The notes beneath the pieces are model-generated. The model did not search any database. It saw only the letters and a program-made list of their open reading frames with translations, and was not told the DNA's origin. Both the position numbers and the translations under genes were made by a program. Shown here piece by piece: positions 15,042 through 16,214 of a DNA stretch of 16,214 nt. The DNA lies in contig JASHOI010000107.1 in the NCBI GenBank assembly GCA_030041195.1, positions 1-16,214 on the forward strand, written 5' to 3'. Positions within the stretch are counted from its first letter, which is position 1. The number at the start of each line of letters is the position of its first letter. Source of the DNA: Streptosporangiaceae bacterium. GTDB lineage: Bacteria > Actinomycetota > Actinomycetes > Streptosporangiales > Streptosporangiaceae.

Positions 15042-16214
15042 TTGCGATCACATCCTGGATAACGCCCGCCAGCTCGGCAGCCCGGAACGGGAGACCGCGG
15101 ACCCTGTTGTACGAGATCACGTCGGCGAGGTAGCGGCCCCGGAGCACCAGCGCGAGCTGGCCGAGGTTGATCTCGGGAACCAGCACCTTGTCGTAGGCGG
15201 TCAGCACCTCGCCGAGGTTGGCCGGGAACGGGGACAGGTGCCGCAGGTGCGCCTGGGCGACCTTGCCGCCTGCCAGCCGGACCCGGCGGACGGCCGCGCC
15301 GATGGAGCCGAACGTCGAGCCCCAGCCGAGCACCAGAACCTTCGCGTCCCCGTCCGGGTCGTCGACCTCGAGCGGCCCGATGTCCGCGGCGATGCCGTCG
15401 ATCTTCGCCTGGCGCAGCCGGACCATCTTGTCGTGGTTGTCGGGGTCGTAGGAGATCGTGCCGGCCACGTCGGCCTTCTCGATCCCCCCGATCCGATGCT
15501 CGAGGCCCGGGGTTCCGGGGATCGCCCAGGGACGCGCGAGAGTCTGGTTGTCTCGCTTGAACGGTAGGAATTGTGGCTGGTCGCCCTCGCCCCGCCACTC
15601 ATTCGGGCTCGAGAAAGAGAACTCGTTCCGCAGTTTGGGCAGGTCGGCGACCTCGGGGATGCGCCAAGGCTCCGAGCCGTTGGCCAGGTAACCATCGGAC
15701 AGAATGATCACCGGCGTCCGGTATTTGGTGGCGATCCGGACCGCCTCCAGCGCGATGTCGAAGCAGTCCGACGGGGTGGCTGGCGCGACCACAGCGACCG
15801 GCGACTCCCCGTTCCGCCCGTAAATCGCCATCAGCAGGTCGGCCTGCTCGGTCTTGGTCGGCATGCCCGTGGACGGGCCGGCCCGCTGGATGTCGCAGAT
15901 GATCAGCGGGAGCTCCACGGACACCGCGAGCCCGATGGTCTCCTGCTTCAGCACCATTCCCGGGCCCGACGTGGTGCTGACGCCGAGCGCGCCGCCGAAG
16001 GACGCACCGAGCGCCGCGCCGACCCCGCCGATCTCGTCTTCCGCCTGGAACGTGCGGACGCCGAACCGCTTGTGCTTGGCCAGCTCGTGCAGGATGTCCG
16101 AGGCCGGGGTGATCGGGTACGAACCGAGGAACAGCGGCAGCTTCGCCAGCTGGCTGGCGGCGATCAGCCCGTAGGCGAGGGCGGTGTTGCCGGTGATGTT
16201 GCGGTACTTGCCGG
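15034..16214 (-). CDS. korA: 2-oxoacid:ferredoxin oxidoreductase alpha subunit (KorA-like), 5' end cut by the window edge
   Basis: This is the C-terminal 392 residues of the alpha subunit; the frame stays open to the right edge. Visible blocks are YRNITGNTALAYGLIAAS, FLGSYPITPASDILHEL, FQAEDEIGGVGAALGASF, TTSGPGMVLKQETIGLAV and RAGPSTGMPTKTEQADLL, the pyrimidine-binding half of the thiamine diphosphate site, followed by the transketolase-C-like domain (AKVLVLGWGSTFGSIGAAVRRV) and a C-terminal part ending AAELAGVIQDVIANV. Actinobacterial KorA proteins are usually over 600 residues with an N-terminal gamma domain fused; that part lies beyond 16214. An internal ATG at 15957 lies in the middle of a conserved motif and is not the start. 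Confidence 0.95.
   Translation of the reverse strand, partial: GKYRNITGNTALAYGLIAASQLAKLPLFLGSYPITPASDILHELAKHKRFGVRTFQAEDEIGGVGAALGASFGGALGVSTTSGPGMVLKQETIGLAVSVELPLIICDIQRAGPSTGMPTKTEQADLLMAIYGRNGESPVAVVAPATPSDCFDIALEAVRIATKYRTPVIILSDGYLANGSEPWRIPEVADLPKLRNEFSFSSPNEWRGEGDQPQFLPFKRDNQTLARPWAIPGTPGLEHRIGGIEKADVAGTISYDPDNHDKMVRLRQAKIDGIAADIGPLEVDDPDGDAKVLVLGWGSTFGSIGAAVRRVRLAGGKVAQAHLRHLSPFPANLGEVLTAYDKVLVPEINLGQLALVLRGRYLADVISYNRVRGLPFRAAELAGVIQDVIANV

Noticed and set aside
13944..15062. 372-codon plus-strand open frame opposite korB
   Set aside because: It is antisense to a gene with intact cofactor motifs and has no family match.

Overview
The window is high-GC actinobacterial DNA. Genes use GTG starts and stop/start overlaps, and one cluster matches the whiE/tcm type II polyketide (spore-pigment-like) family. 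I cannot fix the genus. There is no tRNA, rRNA, CRISPR array or insertion sequence that I can see.

Region 1 (1-7471, all minus strand, read from 7471 downward) is a compact type II PKS operon with its own acyl-CoA carboxylase. The order is TcmI-type cyclase, carboxyltransferase beta subunit, cupin, KS-alpha, KS-beta (chain length factor), a single protein joining an acyl carrier protein to a TcmN/WhiE-VI-type aromatase/cyclase, a 69-residue carboxylase epsilon subunit, and a biotin carboxylase that runs off the left edge. Several junctions overlap (GTGA, 8 bp, ATGA), suggesting translational coupling. The logic is clear: the carboxylase makes malonyl-CoA, the minimal PKS builds a poly-beta-keto chain on the ACP, and three cyclase-type proteins shape it. 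No ketoreductase or tailoring oxygenase is visible.

Region 2 (7472-7863) is a divergent promoter region, more AT-rich than its surroundings, with two families of direct repeats and two inverted repeats. Region 3 (7864-9773, plus strand) is a DrrAB-like ABC exporter pair, probably leaderless at its first gene and a good candidate for export of, or resistance to, the polyketide.

Region 4 (9770-12749, minus strand) holds a class I DAHP synthase, a SAM-dependent methyltransferase and a secreted class-A-beta-lactamase-like serine hydrolase. In front of the DAHP synthase lies a transcription attenuator: a 19-residue leader peptide carrying Trp-Tyr-Trp-Arg-Phe, a 15-bp stem, and a terminator hairpin, with a -10 box placed so that the leader mRNA would be leaderless. 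The serine hydrolase is preceded by a perfect 16-bp palindrome and three hexamers at exact 11-bp spacing.

Region 5 (13036-16214, minus strand) carries 2-oxoacid:ferredoxin oxidoreductase alpha (cut by the right edge) and beta subunits, then an enoyl-CoA hydratase/isomerase. Between the beta subunit and the hydratase lie two G/C-rich perfect hairpins that look like a dispersed palindromic repeat unit.

The most interesting items are the ACP-cyclase fusion inside a PKS operon that encodes a dedicated three-subunit carboxylase, the repeat-rich control region of that operon, and the aromatic-amino-acid attenuator.
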